From assembly GCA_030427835.1 (NCBI GenBank), contig JAUICN010000004.1, positions 62,001 to 126,000 on the forward strand: a DNA stretch of 64,000 nt. The letters are read 5' to 3'. The position numbers were made by a program, and so were the translations under genes. Shown in pieces: positions 25,223 to 33,827 of this stretch. The notes below the pieces were generated by a model, which did no database searches, was not told the origin of the DNA, and worked only from the letters and a program-made list of their open reading frames with translations. This DNA is from Polyangia bacterium (lineage in GTDB: Bacteria; Myxococcota_A; Polyangia; Polyangiales; JAUICN01). Position 1 is the first letter of the stretch. Every line of letters begins with the position of its first letter.

Positions 25223-26752
25223 GTGCCATTCAAACACATCCTCCGGCCGATGATTCCATGGCTTGTGTCCTGGGCCCTTTCCCTGGGCGTTCCCACCGCC
25301 CGTGCGCAGCCCGAAGAATCCTCGGGCCCCGCGAATCAGGTCCTGAAGCTGCAGGAGGTATTTCCTCCTGGGGGCCTTCGGCTGGCAGAAGCGGTTACCG
25401 CAGCCGTGGCCAGCTCCCCCACCGTGGATCGCGCCGCCGCCTCCGTGATCGTGGCCCGCGCCAACGCACGAATGGCCCGGATTGCCCTGTTTCCACGCAT
25501 CGACCTCTACGGCGAGTACCGCCGCCTTAGCCCAGTCACGCTCCCCACCTTCGGCATTCCCCTTTCCCAGGCTGAAATCGATGGCGCCCGTGCCCTCGTG
25601 CAAAACGTCACCGATCCCTCCGCGCAGGTTCTGTTGGATCAACTGGTGGAACAGTCCATCGCCTCCTCCCAGGCCTCGTTCCCCCAGTTCTTTGACACGT
25701 TCGTGTTCAGCGCCGACGTCAGCTTCCCGGTAAGCGACTTCTTCTTGCGGTCACGTCCCGCTCTCCGGGCAGTCCGCGCATTTGCCGAGGCGGAAACCAT
25801 TCAATCCCGTGTGGAGGCCCAAAACGTGGCCCTTCAGGCCGTGGAGACCTACTACGAATGTAGCCGCGCCCAGACTTCGGTGTGGATGGCGAAACTGGCC
25901 CAACAACAGGTCCACTCCCACCTTGAACAGATCCGTGCGCTCGCTGCCGCAGGTGCGGTACCCGTTCTCGAGCAACAACGTGTGGAGTCCCAGTATCAAA
26001 ACGCCACCCTGGTTGTGGATCAAACCATGGCCGGTGAGCAGACCGCACGCCTTGCCCTAAGCGTGTTGCTGGATCGACCCACCGATGCATTGGCTCAGCT
26101 TACCCCCCACCTGCACGGTGTGACCGAACTGCGTCCCAAGAAGGCCCAGGGGCTCTCTGATGTGCAGCTACAGAAGCTGGCCATGCAACAACGGGACGAA
26201 ATCGCCTCCCTGAACAAACTCGTGGAGGGCAGGCGTGACTTCATTCGTGTCCGAAGCGCCCAACGGTACCCGGTGCTGGAGGCCTCCGGTGGAGTGGATA
26301 TCGCCAACCCCAACCAAAGGTTTTTCCCCCAGACCAACGAGTTCCGTACCACCTGGGACGTGGGCGCCGGACTGCGGTGGTCCCCCAACGATGCCATGAA
26401 TGCCGGAGTGGAGTTGGATACCGCACGGGCAGAGTTGATCCAGGCCGAGGCGGACCTAAGGGCCATGGAACAGGCCGTGCGTCTCGAACTCAACCAGGCG
26501 AGCCTCCAGTATTCACAGGGCCAACTTGCCGAGCGTTCCGCCCAGGAGCGGGTGGAAATGGCGGCGCGCAATCTCGCAGACGTGCAGCATCGGGCCGAGG
26601 CAGGAACCGTCACAGCTCCCGATCTAATGGACGCCAAGGTGGACCTGGCCCGGGCCGAGTTTGATCGCCACAACGCCCACATCGACATGGCCATCGCGCG
26701 CACCCGGTTTCTCCGGGCCCTGGGTGAGCCCCTGGTCCAACAAACGGAGTAA
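25223..26752 (+). CDS. TolC-family outer-membrane efflux/secretion protein
   Basis: This TolC-type protein of about 509 residues has long alpha-helical repeats typical of the periplasmic tunnel (ALQAVETYYECSRAQ; ARAELIQAEADLRAMEQAVRLELNQA) and a repeat of the two OEP halves. The GTG at 25223 is preferred to ATG 25250 because it supplies a basic n-region (FKHILRP) before the hydrophobic segment, ending at TARAQ. No membrane-fusion or pump gene follows; the Nudix gene starts 6 bp later. A partner must be encoded elsewhere. It is divergent from asd. Confidence 0.88.
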   Translation: MPFKHILRPMIPWLVSWALSLGVPTARAQPEESSGPANQVLKLQEVFPPGGLRLAEAVTAAVASSPTVDRAAASVIVARANARMARIALFPRIDLYGEYRRLSPVTLPTFGIPLSQAEIDGARALVQNVTDPSAQVLLDQLVEQSIASSQASFPQFFDTFVFSADVSFPVSDFFLRSRPALRAVRAFAEAETIQSRVEAQNVALQAVETYYECSRAQTSVWMAKLAQQQVHSHLEQIRALAAAGAVPVLEQQRVESQYQNATLVVDQTMAGEQTARLALSVLLDRPTDALAQLTPHLHGVTELRPKKAQGLSDVQLQKLAMQQRDEIASLNKLVEGRRDFIRVRSAQRYPVLEASGGVDIANPNQRFFPQTNEFRTTWDVGAGLRWSPNDAMNAGVELDTARAELIQAEADLRAMEQAVRLELNQASLQYSQGQLAERSAQERVEMAARNLADVQHRAEAGTVTAPDLMDAKVDLARAEFDRHNAHIDMAIARTRFLRALGEPLVQQTE

Positions 26753-26757
26753 CCGAG

Positions 26758-27180
26758 TTGACGGACCAAGTGACCCTCGACCCAACGCCCATCCCTGTCG
26801 CGGTGGCCATTGTGAGGCACGGGGGCCGTATTCTGGTCACCCAGCGTCCTGGCGGGACGCACCTTGAGGGAACCTGGGAGTTCCCGGGCGGCAAGATGGA
26901 AGTTGGAGAAGAGCCGGCGCAGGCAGCCGTTCGGGAGTGTAAAGAAGAATGCGGCCTTGAGGTGCAGGTGGAGGAAGCTCCGTGGCGTGTGGTCTCCCAC
27001 CGGTATCCGGAAAAGTTGGTGCAACTCCATTTTCTGTTTGCCACGTGCGCAGATCCCACAGTGACCCATCTCCAGGTAGTCGATCACCGTTGGCTCAACC
27101 TCGACGAACTCCGGGAAGAAGATTTTCCCCCGGCCAATCGGGCGATCATTCAGGCGCTCCGCCATTCAGCCACACCGTGA
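26758..27180 (+). CDS. Nudix hydrolase, MutT-like
   Basis: The 140 residues contain a perfect Nudix box, G45-x5-E51-x7-R59-E60-x-x-E63-E64-x-G66 (GKMEVGEE...RECKEECGL). ILVTQRP at the start of the domain and the WEFPGGK lead-in are typical of MutT, which removes 8-oxo-dGTP from the nucleotide pool. The substrate is inferred; CTP or other nucleoside triphosphates remain possible. The start is TTG 26758, 6 bp after the TolC stop, so it is likely cotranscribed. Confidence 0.88.
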   Translation: MTDQVTLDPTPIPVAVAIVRHGGRILVTQRPGGTHLEGTWEFPGGKMEVGEEPAQAAVRECKEECGLEVQVEEAPWRVVSHRYPEKLVQLHFLFATCADPTVTHLQVVDHRWLNLDELREEDFPPANRAIIQALRHSATP

Positions 27181-27249
27181 CCCGTGGGCTTCCAAGCTCT
27201 CCTGAACCCGCCCCGAAACCCAACCTTCGGCGCTCCTCAAACGAGTCAA

Positions 27250-27278
27250 TTGACACAGGTCCAGGTGGAGGTTAGAAA
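27250..27278 (+). promoter_or_regulatory. Promoter of the tRNA-Gln/tRNA-Glu unit
   Basis: Consensus TTGACA (27250-27255), 17-bp spacer and TAGAAA (27273-27278), followed by a GC-rich discriminator and the tRNA-Gln 5' end 13 bp later. Confidence 0.75.
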
Positions 27279-27290
27279 AGCGCCCCTTTT

Positions 27291-27361
27291 TCGGGGATCG
27301 TCTAATGGCAGGACACCAGTCTCTGATTCTGGTTATCTAGGTTCGAATCCTAGTCCCCGAG
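27291..27361 (+). tRNA. tRNA-Gln (anticodon CTG)
   Basis: The acceptor stem TCGGGGA pairs with TCCCCGA. The anticodon loop is CTCTGAT, the T arm CTAGG-TTCGAAT-CCTAG, and the discriminator G. CCA is not encoded. The innermost anticodon-stem pair (31-39) is T-T, a mismatch tolerated in some glutamine tRNAs. It is cotranscribed with tRNA-Glu 33 bp downstream. Confidence 0.93.
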
Positions 27362-27394
27362 CAAAGAATCGCGTAGAACTCGTTTCTCGCGAAC

Positions 27395-27466
27395 GGCCCC
27401 ATCGTCTAGCGGTCAGGACACCGGCCTCTCACGCCGGTAACACGGGTTCAAGTCCCGTTGGGGTCA
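27395..27466 (+). tRNA. tRNA-Glu (anticodon CTC)
   Basis: The acceptor stem GGCCCCA pairs with TGGGGTC (one G-T pair). The anticodon arm is CCGGC-CTCTCAC-GCCGG, the T arm ACGGG-TTCAAGT-CCCGT, and the discriminator A. CCA is not encoded. A strong terminator follows 6 bp later. Confidence 0.95.
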
Positions 27467-27472
27467 CAAAGT

Positions 27473-27503
27473 CCTCTCCCCGCCCGGGGAGAGGTTTTTT
27501 TTT
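27473..27503 (+). terminator. Intrinsic terminator of the tRNA operon
   Basis: CCTCTCCCC (27473-27481), GCCC loop, GGGGAGAGG (27486-27494), then nine T residues (27495-27503). It is the clearest classical terminator in the window. Confidence 0.95.
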
Positions 27504-27541
27504 GCTCGAAATCCACGGGCCCGCGATCCACGCTAGGCGCC

Positions 27542-28054
27542 ATGGATTCCTCCCGCAGAATTCGGTTCGACCGCCTCTTCACCACGACACCCGCCTTCCC
27601 CGATGATCCAACGGCTGGCAGCTCAGGTTCCGGCCACGCAGGTTCTGGCTACACAGGTTCCGGCAGCTCGGCGACTCACCCCCCAGATCACGGTGTGGTG
27701 GTACGGGTACGATCCCAGTACCTCGCCCGGTTCTCCAATCCATCTGCCGGACGCTTCCGCTTTGCCTACCATATCGAGATCGAAAACCGATCCGCCTGGA
27801 CCGTGCAACTCCTGGCACGCAGTTGGACCATTTGTCACAACGACGGTACCCAGGAGAAGGTACAAGGGGAGGGCGTCGTAGGTGAGCAACCCATTTTGGC
27901 CCCAGGAGAGTCCTTTGAATACTCCAGCGGCTGCGAGCTACGTACCCCAAGTGGATCCATGGAGGGCGAATACACCATGCTAGACGGCCGTGGCCGTGTC
28001 TTCGAGGCTCCGATTCGACGGTTCGAGCTTCAAATGCCCTACTCCCAGAACTGA
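27542..28054 (+). CDS. apaG: ApaG domain protein
   Basis: This is a 170-residue protein whose last 125 residues are the ApaG fold (VRVRSQYLARFSNPSAGRFRFAYHIEIENRS; SWTICHNDGTQEKVQGEGVVGEQPILAPGESFEYSSGCELRTPSGSMEGEY, cited here in parts). ApaG is an immunoglobulin-like single-domain protein whose role is unsettled. The N-terminal 45 residues are an extra Gly/Ser/His-rich tail built from a 15-bp repeat (27621-27665), not usual in ApaG. Start ATG 27542 is chosen because earlier frames overlap the tRNA terminator. It is convergent with the next gene. Confidence 0.9.
   Translation: MDSSRRIRFDRLFTTTPAFPDDPTAGSSGSGHAGSGYTGSGSSATHPPDHGVVVRVRSQYLARFSNPSAGRFRFAYHIEIENRSAWTVQLLARSWTICHNDGTQEKVQGEGVVGEQPILAPGESFEYSSGCELRTPSGSMEGEYTMLDGRGRVFEAPIRRFELQMPYSQN
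27621..27665 (+). repeat. In-frame tandem repeat, 15 bp x 3, in apaG
   Basis: Units start at 27621, 27636 and 27651 (GCTCAGGTTCCGGCC, then ACGCAGGTTCTGGCT and ACACAGGTTCCGGCA). They encode a Gly-Ser-Gly-rich tail before the ApaG fold. Confidence 0.85.
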
Positions 28055-28091
28055 GCTCCCGACACTGACCCGCCAATACCCAACGTTCAGA

Positions 28092-28571
28092 CTACCTGTG
28101 GCTGTCCCAACGATCCTTGATCGTTCGGAACACGGCGCTCTCCCCAGGCGTGAGGTCGAGCACCCCCGATTCCTTCACCCTTTGTTCCAGGCTGGACCGC
28201 TTCCATCCCCCGGGTAAGGTCATCTGCAGTTGCGCCGGGGAGCTTCCCAACATGCCCTGGGCTTGCAACGTTTGCACCGAAGTTTGCGCCAGGTAAAAGG
28301 CGGCCGCCTTGCGTTGGTCCACAGTGGCTGTGCCCGACACCGCGAATAAATCGTGCACGCCCACCGTGGTTGGCGGCAGCAGAATCGCCCGCCGAAGGGA
28401 CGAAAAGGCCGGCTTGTCCAGGGTGAGCTCCACCATCTCCAGGCCCGCCACCGGTTCAGCGCCCAAGGCTGCCACACCCCGTTCCATGGCATCCCCGTGG
28501 GACAACGTAATCGCCGACACCTTTGCACCCGACTCCAACAAGGCCGAAACCACAATCCACGGACCAGACAT
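28092..28571 (-). CDS. Hypothetical protein (159 aa)
   Basis: The coding frame is open with codon use like its neighbours and an ATG at 28571, 33 bp from the divergent YciO-type gene. The sequence MSGPWIVVSALLESGAKVSAITLSHGDAMERGV begins like an alpha/beta fold with a glycine-rich turn. A hydrophobic core strand AILLPPTTVGVHDLFAVSG and an amphipathic C-terminus follow. There is no signal peptide and no membrane helix. I recognise no family. The lack of any long frame on the other strand supports it being real. Confidence 0.6.
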   Translation of the reverse strand: MSGPWIVVSALLESGAKVSAITLSHGDAMERGVAALGAEPVAGLEMVELTLDKPAFSSLRRAILLPPTTVGVHDLFAVSGTATVDQRKAAAFYLAQTSVQTLQAQGMLGSSPAQLQMTLPGGWKRSSLEQRVKESGVLDLTPGESAVFRTIKDRWDSHR

Positions 28572-28604
28572 CCGGCAATGCTATCCTATATTCGCGGACA
28601 CACC

Positions 28605-29381
28605 ATGCGACTACCCATTCATCCCACCCATCCAGAGCCCCGCAAAATCAAGCAGGCGCTCCACACGCTCACCTCAGGTGGCGTCGTCGCACTACCCACC
28701 GATTCCCTGTATGCGCTCACGTGCCTAGGCAACAACAAAAAGGCCGTACGCCAACTCTACGCGATCAAGAAGATGCGGGAGGCCCATCCGGTTTCCCTAC
28801 TCTGCCGCGACCTCAGCGAAATGGCCCACTACGCCTCCATTGAAAACCAGGCCCACCGACTCATTCGTGAGGTGGTTCCCGGCCCCTACACATTCATTCT
28901 TCCAGCAACGAAGCACGTGCCCCGGAACTTTGTGCGTCGCCGCAGAAACGTGGGCCTCCGTGTCAGCTCCCACCCGGTCGTGGCGGCCCTGCTTGACTTG
29001 ATGGAGCAGGAGAGGGTGCAAGGCCCCCTTGTGGTCACCTCCGCCCACCTCGCCGGGGCCTCCACCGAAAGCGACATGGACGAGGACGCCGAAAACCGAG
29101 CCAGCAAAGATCACCGCAGCAAAGAACGCGGTGGCGAAGAACCCAGTGGCGAAGAACACCGTGGCGAAGAACCCAGAGGCGAAGTGCAGGAGGCTCCCGT
29201 GCCCTCCCAGATCGAACAGGACTTCCCTGCCCTGGATCTGCTGCTCGATGTGGACGAAACCGCGGCCCACTCCAGTGCAGGAAACCTAGTGGCTGGGCTC
29301 CCTTCCACCGTGCTGGATCTCACCCGCGACGAACCCGAAATCCTACGCATCGGCGCCGGCGACGTCTCCCGCTGGACCTAA
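28605..29381 (+). CDS. YrdC/YciO-family protein (Sua5-like) with charged insertion
   Basis: This is a Sua5/YciO/YrdC-fold protein of the threonylcarbamoyl-AMP synthase superfamily. RLPIHPTHPEPRKI, GGVVALPTDSLYALTC, KKMREAHPVSLLCRDLSEM, PGPYTFILPATKHVP and VGLRVSSHPVV follow the YciO pattern. YciO members bind nucleotides and RNA; catalysis of the t6A step is less certain than for TsaC. A highly charged segment (about residues 150-200, with GEEPSGEEHRGEEPRGE) interrupts the domain after LVVTSAHLAG and before the C-terminal strand. It arises from 15-bp repeats (29131-29190). ATG 28578 is an alternative start. Confidence 0.85.
   Translation: MRLPIHPTHPEPRKIKQALHTLTSGGVVALPTDSLYALTCLGNNKKAVRQLYAIKKMREAHPVSLLCRDLSEMAHYASIENQAHRLIREVVPGPYTFILPATKHVPRNFVRRRRNVGLRVSSHPVVAALLDLMEQERVQGPLVVTSAHLAGASTESDMDEDAENRASKDHRSKERGGEEPSGEEHRGEEPRGEVQEAPVPSQIEQDFPALDLLLDVDETAAHSSAGNLVAGLPSTVLDLTRDEPEILRIGAGDVSRWT
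29131..29190 (+). repeat. In-frame tandem repeat, 15 bp x 4, in the YciO-type gene
   Basis: Units begin at 29131, 29146, 29161 and 29176 (GTGGCGAAGAACCCA and near-copies), with a further diverged copy at 29116. They encode GGEEP/SGEEH/RGEEP/RGEVQ inside the YrdC-like domain. Confidence 0.9.
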
Positions 29382-29397
29382 AACGGCCGGACTCAAC

Positions 29398-30660
29398 TCA
29401 TTTGGGGGACTCAGCTGCATCCAGGAGTTCCACCACCCGTTTCAGGATGTGCGTGGCCAGGGCGGGCTTGTCCAGGGGGGGCAAGGGTGTGGAGCTGTCT
29501 TTGCTCACCAGGGTGGCCGTCACCTCGGTGGCTCCAAAGGATCCTCCCCCAAAGCCGGCAGTCGAGTCCGCTTGAACGGTGGGTGCAGCGTTGCACACCA
29601 CCAGGTCGCATCCCTTTTGCTCCAGTTTCGCACGGCCCCGCGCTTCCAACTGATCGGATTCCAGAGCAAAGCCCACGAGCACGGGTCGTGTGCCGCAGCG
29701 TTTTTGTCCCAACGTGGCCAAGATATCGGGATTGCGCACCATGCGGATCTCAAACCCATCCTGGCCCTTCTTGACCTTGGAAGCGCTCACGGTCTCTGGC
29801 CGATAGTCCGCCACCGCCGCCGCCATGATCACAACGTCCACTCCGTCGTAGTGCTCCTGGACCGCGGCCAACATCTCATCGGCAGATCGAACCGGCACGG
29901 CCACCACGCCAGGGGGGCAGGGCACCTGAACCGGGCCGTGTACGACGGTAACCTCCGCACCAAACCGACGCGCCTGGGTTGCCAATGCCATACCCATGAT
30001 GCCCGTGGAACGATTGCCCCAGAAGCGAACCGGATCAAAATCCTCGAACGTGGGGCCCGTGGTGATGAGCACGCGCGTGCCCTGAAGCGGCTGGCCCAAA
30101 CCCATGGCAGGCAATACATTGGCCCAGACGCGATCCACGATGGTCGCCGGTTCCGACAACCGGCCAATCCCCACATCGCCACTTGCAAGGGGGCCGGTTT
30201 CAGGGCCTGCAAACTCCACTCCCCGGGCCCGCAACGTGTCCACGTTGGACCGGGTGGCTGGGTGATCCCACATGCGATGGTGCATGGCCGGTGCCACCAC
30301 CACAGGGCCCTCAAAACATAGAAGAGTTGCACTTAGGGCATCATCCGCGATCCCATGGGCCATACGCGCAAGCGTATGGGCGGTGGCGGGCGCAACGACC
30401 GTAACGTCGGCCCAGGCGGCAAGTTCCACATGGGGTTCGCCTTCCACGTCTCCCCATAGATCCAGGTACGGTGTGTCACCTGCGATCCCCGAAAAGCTCG
30501 AAGGCCCCACGAAATGAATGGCGCTCGACGACATGGCCACCCGCACTTCGGCACCCCGGCGTTGCAATTCCCGAAGCACCATGGGGGCCTTGTAGGCAGA
30601 AATACTGCCCGACACCCCGAGCAGCACCTTCACCCCATCCAGTTCTCCATTGGAAGCCAT
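29398..30660 (-). CDS. coaBC: Bifunctional phosphopantothenoylcysteine decarboxylase / phosphopantothenate-cysteine ligase
   Basis: This enzyme carries out two steps of coenzyme A synthesis: CoaB joins cysteine to 4'-phosphopantothenate, and CoaC decarboxylates the product with FMN. The N-terminal flavoprotein half has VLLGVSGSISAYKAP and a conserved His in GEPHVELAAWADVTVVAPAT. The C-terminal CoaB half has ITTGPTFEDFDPVRFWGNRSTG and AAAVADYRP. Two decarboxylase landmarks differ from the E. coli enzyme: PAMHHRMW in place of PxMNxxMW, and LASGDVG in place of ACGD. The His-type variant resembles what I recall from actinobacterial CoaBC, so activity is still likely. ATG 30660 was used; 30687 is also open. 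Confidence 0.92.
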   Translation of the reverse strand: MASNGELDGVKVLLGVSGSISAYKAPMVLRELQRRGAEVRVAMSSSAIHFVGPSSFSGIAGDTPYLDLWGDVEGEPHVELAAWADVTVVAPATAHTLARMAHGIADDALSATLLCFEGPVVVAPAMHHRMWDHPATRSNVDTLRARGVEFAGPETGPLASGDVGIGRLSEPATIVDRVWANVLPAMGLGQPLQGTRVLITTGPTFEDFDPVRFWGNRSTGIMGMALATQARRFGAEVTVVHGPVQVPCPPGVVAVPVRSADEMLAAVQEHYDGVDVVIMAAAVADYRPETVSASKVKKGQDGFEIRMVRNPDILATLGQKRCGTRPVLVGFALESDQLEARGRAKLEQKGCDLVVCNAAPTVQADSTAGFGGGSFGATEVTATLVSKDSSTPLPPLDKPALATHILKRVVELLDAAESPK

Positions 30661-30754
30661 GGAACCAAGTGTAGTCGACAGGCCCATCTGCCGTCGATGG
30701 GTTCTGGCAAGCCAGGTTCCCGTTGGGCCCTATTCTGGTAAATCTAACGGTAGT

Positions 30755-32017
30755 CTAGCGGCCAGGCGCAGGGAACTGGTTGCACAGGGCGAGAACTTCA
30801 TTGCGAACCCGTTCCACCACACCGTCGTCGTCCACAGATTCAATCACGTCGGCAATCCAGTTCGCCACTTGCTTGGCTTCGTCCACACCCATGCCTCGGC
30901 TCGTGATGGCCGGGCTCCCAAGCCGAAGTCCACTGGGGTCAAAGGGCTTGCGGGTGTCAAAGGGAACCGAGTTGTAGTTGGACACAATGCCCGCCCGATC
31001 CAGCGCCTGGGCGGCCACCTTTCCAGGCACGCCCTTGGGGGTCAGGTCACACAGCACCAAATGGGTGTCGGTTCCCCCGGTGACCACCCCAATGCCCCGC
31101 GCCATCAATTGCTCGGCCATGGCCCGGGCGTTGTCCACCACCTGGGCGGCGTAGGCCCTGAAGTCCGGGGTGCCCGCCAACTTTGCGGCCACAGCGATAC
31201 CAGCGGTAGTGGCGTTGTGGGGCCCCCCTTGCAGCCCAGGAAACACGGCCCGGTCAATCGCCTTGGCGTGCACGGCATCACAGAGAATCATCCCCCCCCG
31301 GGGCCCCCGAAAGGTCTTGTGCGTGGTGCTCGTAATCACCGGGGCTTTCCCTGCCGGTGAGGGGTGGGCGCCGCCAGCAACAAGGCCCGAGATGTGGGAA
31401 ATATCGGCCACCAGTACTGCGCTCACCTCGTTTGCGATTTCCGCAAACCGGTCGTAGTCGATCACGCGCGAGTAGGCCGTAGTGCCGCACCAGAGCAACT
31501 TGGGTTTGTGCTCCCGGGCAAGGGTCGCCACCTCGTCCATGTCGATGCGGTGGTCATCCTTTCGCACGCCGTACTGGACGGCATTGAAGTAGGCCCCCGT
31601 GATCGACACCTTCCAGCCGTGGGTTAAGTGGCCTCCCGCGGGAAGCCCCAGCCCCATGACGGTGTCGCCGGGCTTACAGAACGCAAAATAGACGGCCAGG
31701 TTCGCAGGGGATCCGGAGTAGGGCTGCACGTTGGCATGTTCCACACCAAACAGGGATTTCAACCGCTCCATGGCGAGTCGCTCCACCTGGTCCACCTGTT
31801 GCTGGCCCTCGTAGTAGCGCTTGCCCGCGTACCCCTCAGAATACTTGTTGTTCAATACGGAACCCGCGGTCTCCAGCACCGCGGGCCAGGCGTAGTTCTC
31901 ACTGGCAATGAGTCGAATCTTGTCCTGCTGGCGTTGGGCCTCCTGCCCTAGAAGGGCATGGATTTCCGGGTCCGCATTTTCCAACAGGGGCATGGGGGCA
32001 GGGCGAGCGTCAGTCAT
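30755..32017 (-). CDS. glyA: Serine hydroxymethyltransferase
   Basis: GlyA is a PLP enzyme interconverting serine and glycine while loading one-carbon units on tetrahydrofolate. LIASENYAWPAVLETAGSVLNNKYSEGYAGKRYYEGQ is typical at the N-terminus, and the PLP lysine is in TTHKTFRGPRGG. The C-terminal ITSRGMG is also standard. The 420 residues match the family. ATG 32017 was chosen; an upstream in-frame extension to 32140 would enter trpE. The gene diverges from trpE with about 45 bp between starts. Confidence 0.97.
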   Translation of the reverse strand: MTDARPAPMPLLENADPEIHALLGQEAQRQQDKIRLIASENYAWPAVLETAGSVLNNKYSEGYAGKRYYEGQQQVDQVERLAMERLKSLFGVEHANVQPYSGSPANLAVYFAFCKPGDTVMGLGLPAGGHLTHGWKVSITGAYFNAVQYGVRKDDHRIDMDEVATLAREHKPKLLWCGTTAYSRVIDYDRFAEIANEVSAVLVADISHISGLVAGGAHPSPAGKAPVITSTTHKTFRGPRGGMILCDAVHAKAIDRAVFPGLQGGPHNATTAGIAVAAKLAGTPDFRAYAAQVVDNARAMAEQLMARGIGVVTGGTDTHLVLCDLTPKGVPGKVAAQALDRAGIVSNYNSVPFDTRKPFDPSGLRLGSPAITSRGMGVDEAKQVANWIADVIESVDDDGVVERVRNEVLALCNQFPAPGR

Positions 32018-32062
32018 GGGCGGGGCCTTAGCATATTCTCCATTCCGAGGTACCGTCAGGAG

Positions 32063-33682
32063 GTGACCGATACCGTTTCTTCTTCTCCCCAGCCGAGCTA
32101 CCCCGCCAGGGGCGATTTCGAGCAACTCGCCCAGAACCATGCCGTGGTGCCCCTGTGGTGCGAACTCTGGGCCGATACCCTCACGCCCGTGGGCGTCTAC
32201 GCAAACCTTGCCGGGCGCTACAAGGGCCAGGGCAGCTACCTACTGGAGAGTGTTACCGGAGGGGATCGTTGGTCCAGGTACAGTTTTGTGGGGCTTTCTA
32301 GCCAAGTACTTCTGCGCGCTGCGGGGTCTCGGATCGAACGCCTCGAGCGTGGCGAACAAGGCTCACTGGTGCCTTCCCATTCCCAAAGCGACGACAGCTG
32401 GCAGTCCCTGCGCGAGGAGCTGGCGCAATGGTCTGCCCCAAGCCTGGATGAGCTGACCCAGGTGGGTGCGGATCCGGCCACCTGGCCCCGGTTCTGGGGA
32501 GGTGCCGTGGGCTACATCGCCTACGACATGGTGAAGCACTTCGAACCGACCATCGTACGGGACACGGCCAACGTCCATGCCCGCGCCGAAACCAACGCCC
32601 AGGAGTACGACTACTGCCTCGCCTTTGGTGGCACCCTGTTGGTATTCGACAGCACCCGTCAAACCGTCCGGGTCGTGGTCACTCGCCGCCGTTCAAGTCA
32701 GCAGCCCTGGCAGGAGTACTATGAGGAGGTCCGTACGGAGTTGGCCCGGGTGGTGGGCGAACTTCAGGGGGTTCAAAATCCTTCGGATCCGTCCAGTAGC
32801 GAAGCCAGGGTCCGCCCGACCATGGTGGGGCCCAGAGATGACACCTCCCCAGGGGTTCCCCCATCGTCCTTTTCACGTCAGGAGTTCTGCCATGCGGTGC
32901 AACGGGCCAAGGAATACATCCGTGCGGGAGATATCTTCCAGGTGGTGTTGTCCCAGCGGTTTGAAGTGCCCCACAGGGTCGACGCGTTTCAGGCCTACCG
33001 GGCCATGCGTACCGTGAACCCGTCGCCCTACATGTTCTTTTTGGATTTCCCGGACACGCGCATCGCTGGCGCGAGCCCTGAAACCCTGGTGCACCTGGAA
33101 CAGGGGGTGGCTCGGGTAAGGCCCATTGCGGGCACGCGCCCCAGGGGCGCCACCCCCGAAGAAGACGTGGCCCTCGAAAAGGAGCTGATGGAGGACCCCA
33201 AGGAGGTTGCCGAGCATGTGATGCTTGTGGACCTGGGGCGAAACGATATCGGTCGCATCAGTGAAAGTGGCACCGTGGAGATTGAGGAACGCATGGTGGT
33301 GGAACGCTATTCCCACGTGATGCACATCGTCTCCCAGGTGAAGGGCAAACTGCGGCAGGGTATGGACGCCCTGGACGTGCTGCAGGCCACCTTTCCCACC
33401 GGTACGCTTAGCGGTGCGCCCAAGGTGCGGGCCATGCAGATCATCGACGAGCTAGAGCCCACCCGCCGGGGCGTCTACGGGGGTGCCGTGGGGTACATCG
33501 GCCTGGATGGCAACATGGACGTGGCCATTGCCATTCGCACCCTGGTGGAACGCAACGGGGCCGTAACGCTTCAAGCGGGTGCCGGGATTGTGGAAGCCAG
33601 CGTCCCAGAAAAAGAGTACGAAGAAACCCTCAATAAGGCCCGTGCAGCCCTGATTGCCATCGAACGGGCCGCGCAGCTTTAG
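32063..33682 (+). CDS. trpE: Anthranilate synthase component I
   Basis: TrpE converts chorismate to anthranilate using ammonia from its glutaminase partner TrpG. The N-terminal YLLESVTGGDRWSRYSFVG contains the LLES motif that binds tryptophan for feedback inhibition, which separates TrpE from PabB. The catalytic C-terminal half has AGDIFQVVLSQRF, GTRPRG, LVDLGRNDIGR and FPTGTLSGAPK. trpG and the other trp genes are not adjacent. The GTG at 32063 lies inside an AGGAGGTGA Shine-Dalgarno-like run, and no ATG/GTG/TTG sits at the normal distance after it, so the start is uncertain. Confidence 0.93.
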   Translation: MTDTVSSSPQPSYPARGDFEQLAQNHAVVPLWCELWADTLTPVGVYANLAGRYKGQGSYLLESVTGGDRWSRYSFVGLSSQVLLRAAGSRIERLERGEQGSLVPSHSQSDDSWQSLREELAQWSAPSLDELTQVGADPATWPRFWGGAVGYIAYDMVKHFEPTIVRDTANVHARAETNAQEYDYCLAFGGTLLVFDSTRQTVRVVVTRRRSSQQPWQEYYEEVRTELARVVGELQGVQNPSDPSSSEARVRPTMVGPRDDTSPGVPPSSFSRQEFCHAVQRAKEYIRAGDIFQVVLSQRFEVPHRVDAFQAYRAMRTVNPSPYMFFLDFPDTRIAGASPETLVHLEQGVARVRPIAGTRPRGATPEEDVALEKELMEDPKEVAEHVMLVDLGRNDIGRISESGTVEIEERMVVERYSHVMHIVSQVKGKLRQGMDALDVLQATFPTGTLSGAPKVRAMQIIDELEPTRRGVYGGAVGYIGLDGNMDVAIAIRTLVERNGAVTLQAGAGIVEASVPEKEYEETLNKARAALIAIERAAQL

Positions 33683-33691
33683 GCTCCACTT

Positions 33692-33720
33692 TTGACAGCC
33701 CGTACAACCTCAGCTAAAGC
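33692..33720 (+). promoter_or_regulatory. Promoter of tRNA-Asp
   Basis: Perfect TTGACA (33692-33697), 17-bp spacer, and a weaker TAAAGC (33715-33720); the tRNA starts at 33749. Confidence 0.6.
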
Positions 33721-33748
33721 TTGCGCCTCCTGTGAAGGGAGCCGCTTA

Positions 33749-33824
<76 letters not shown>

Positions 33825-33827
33825 GCT

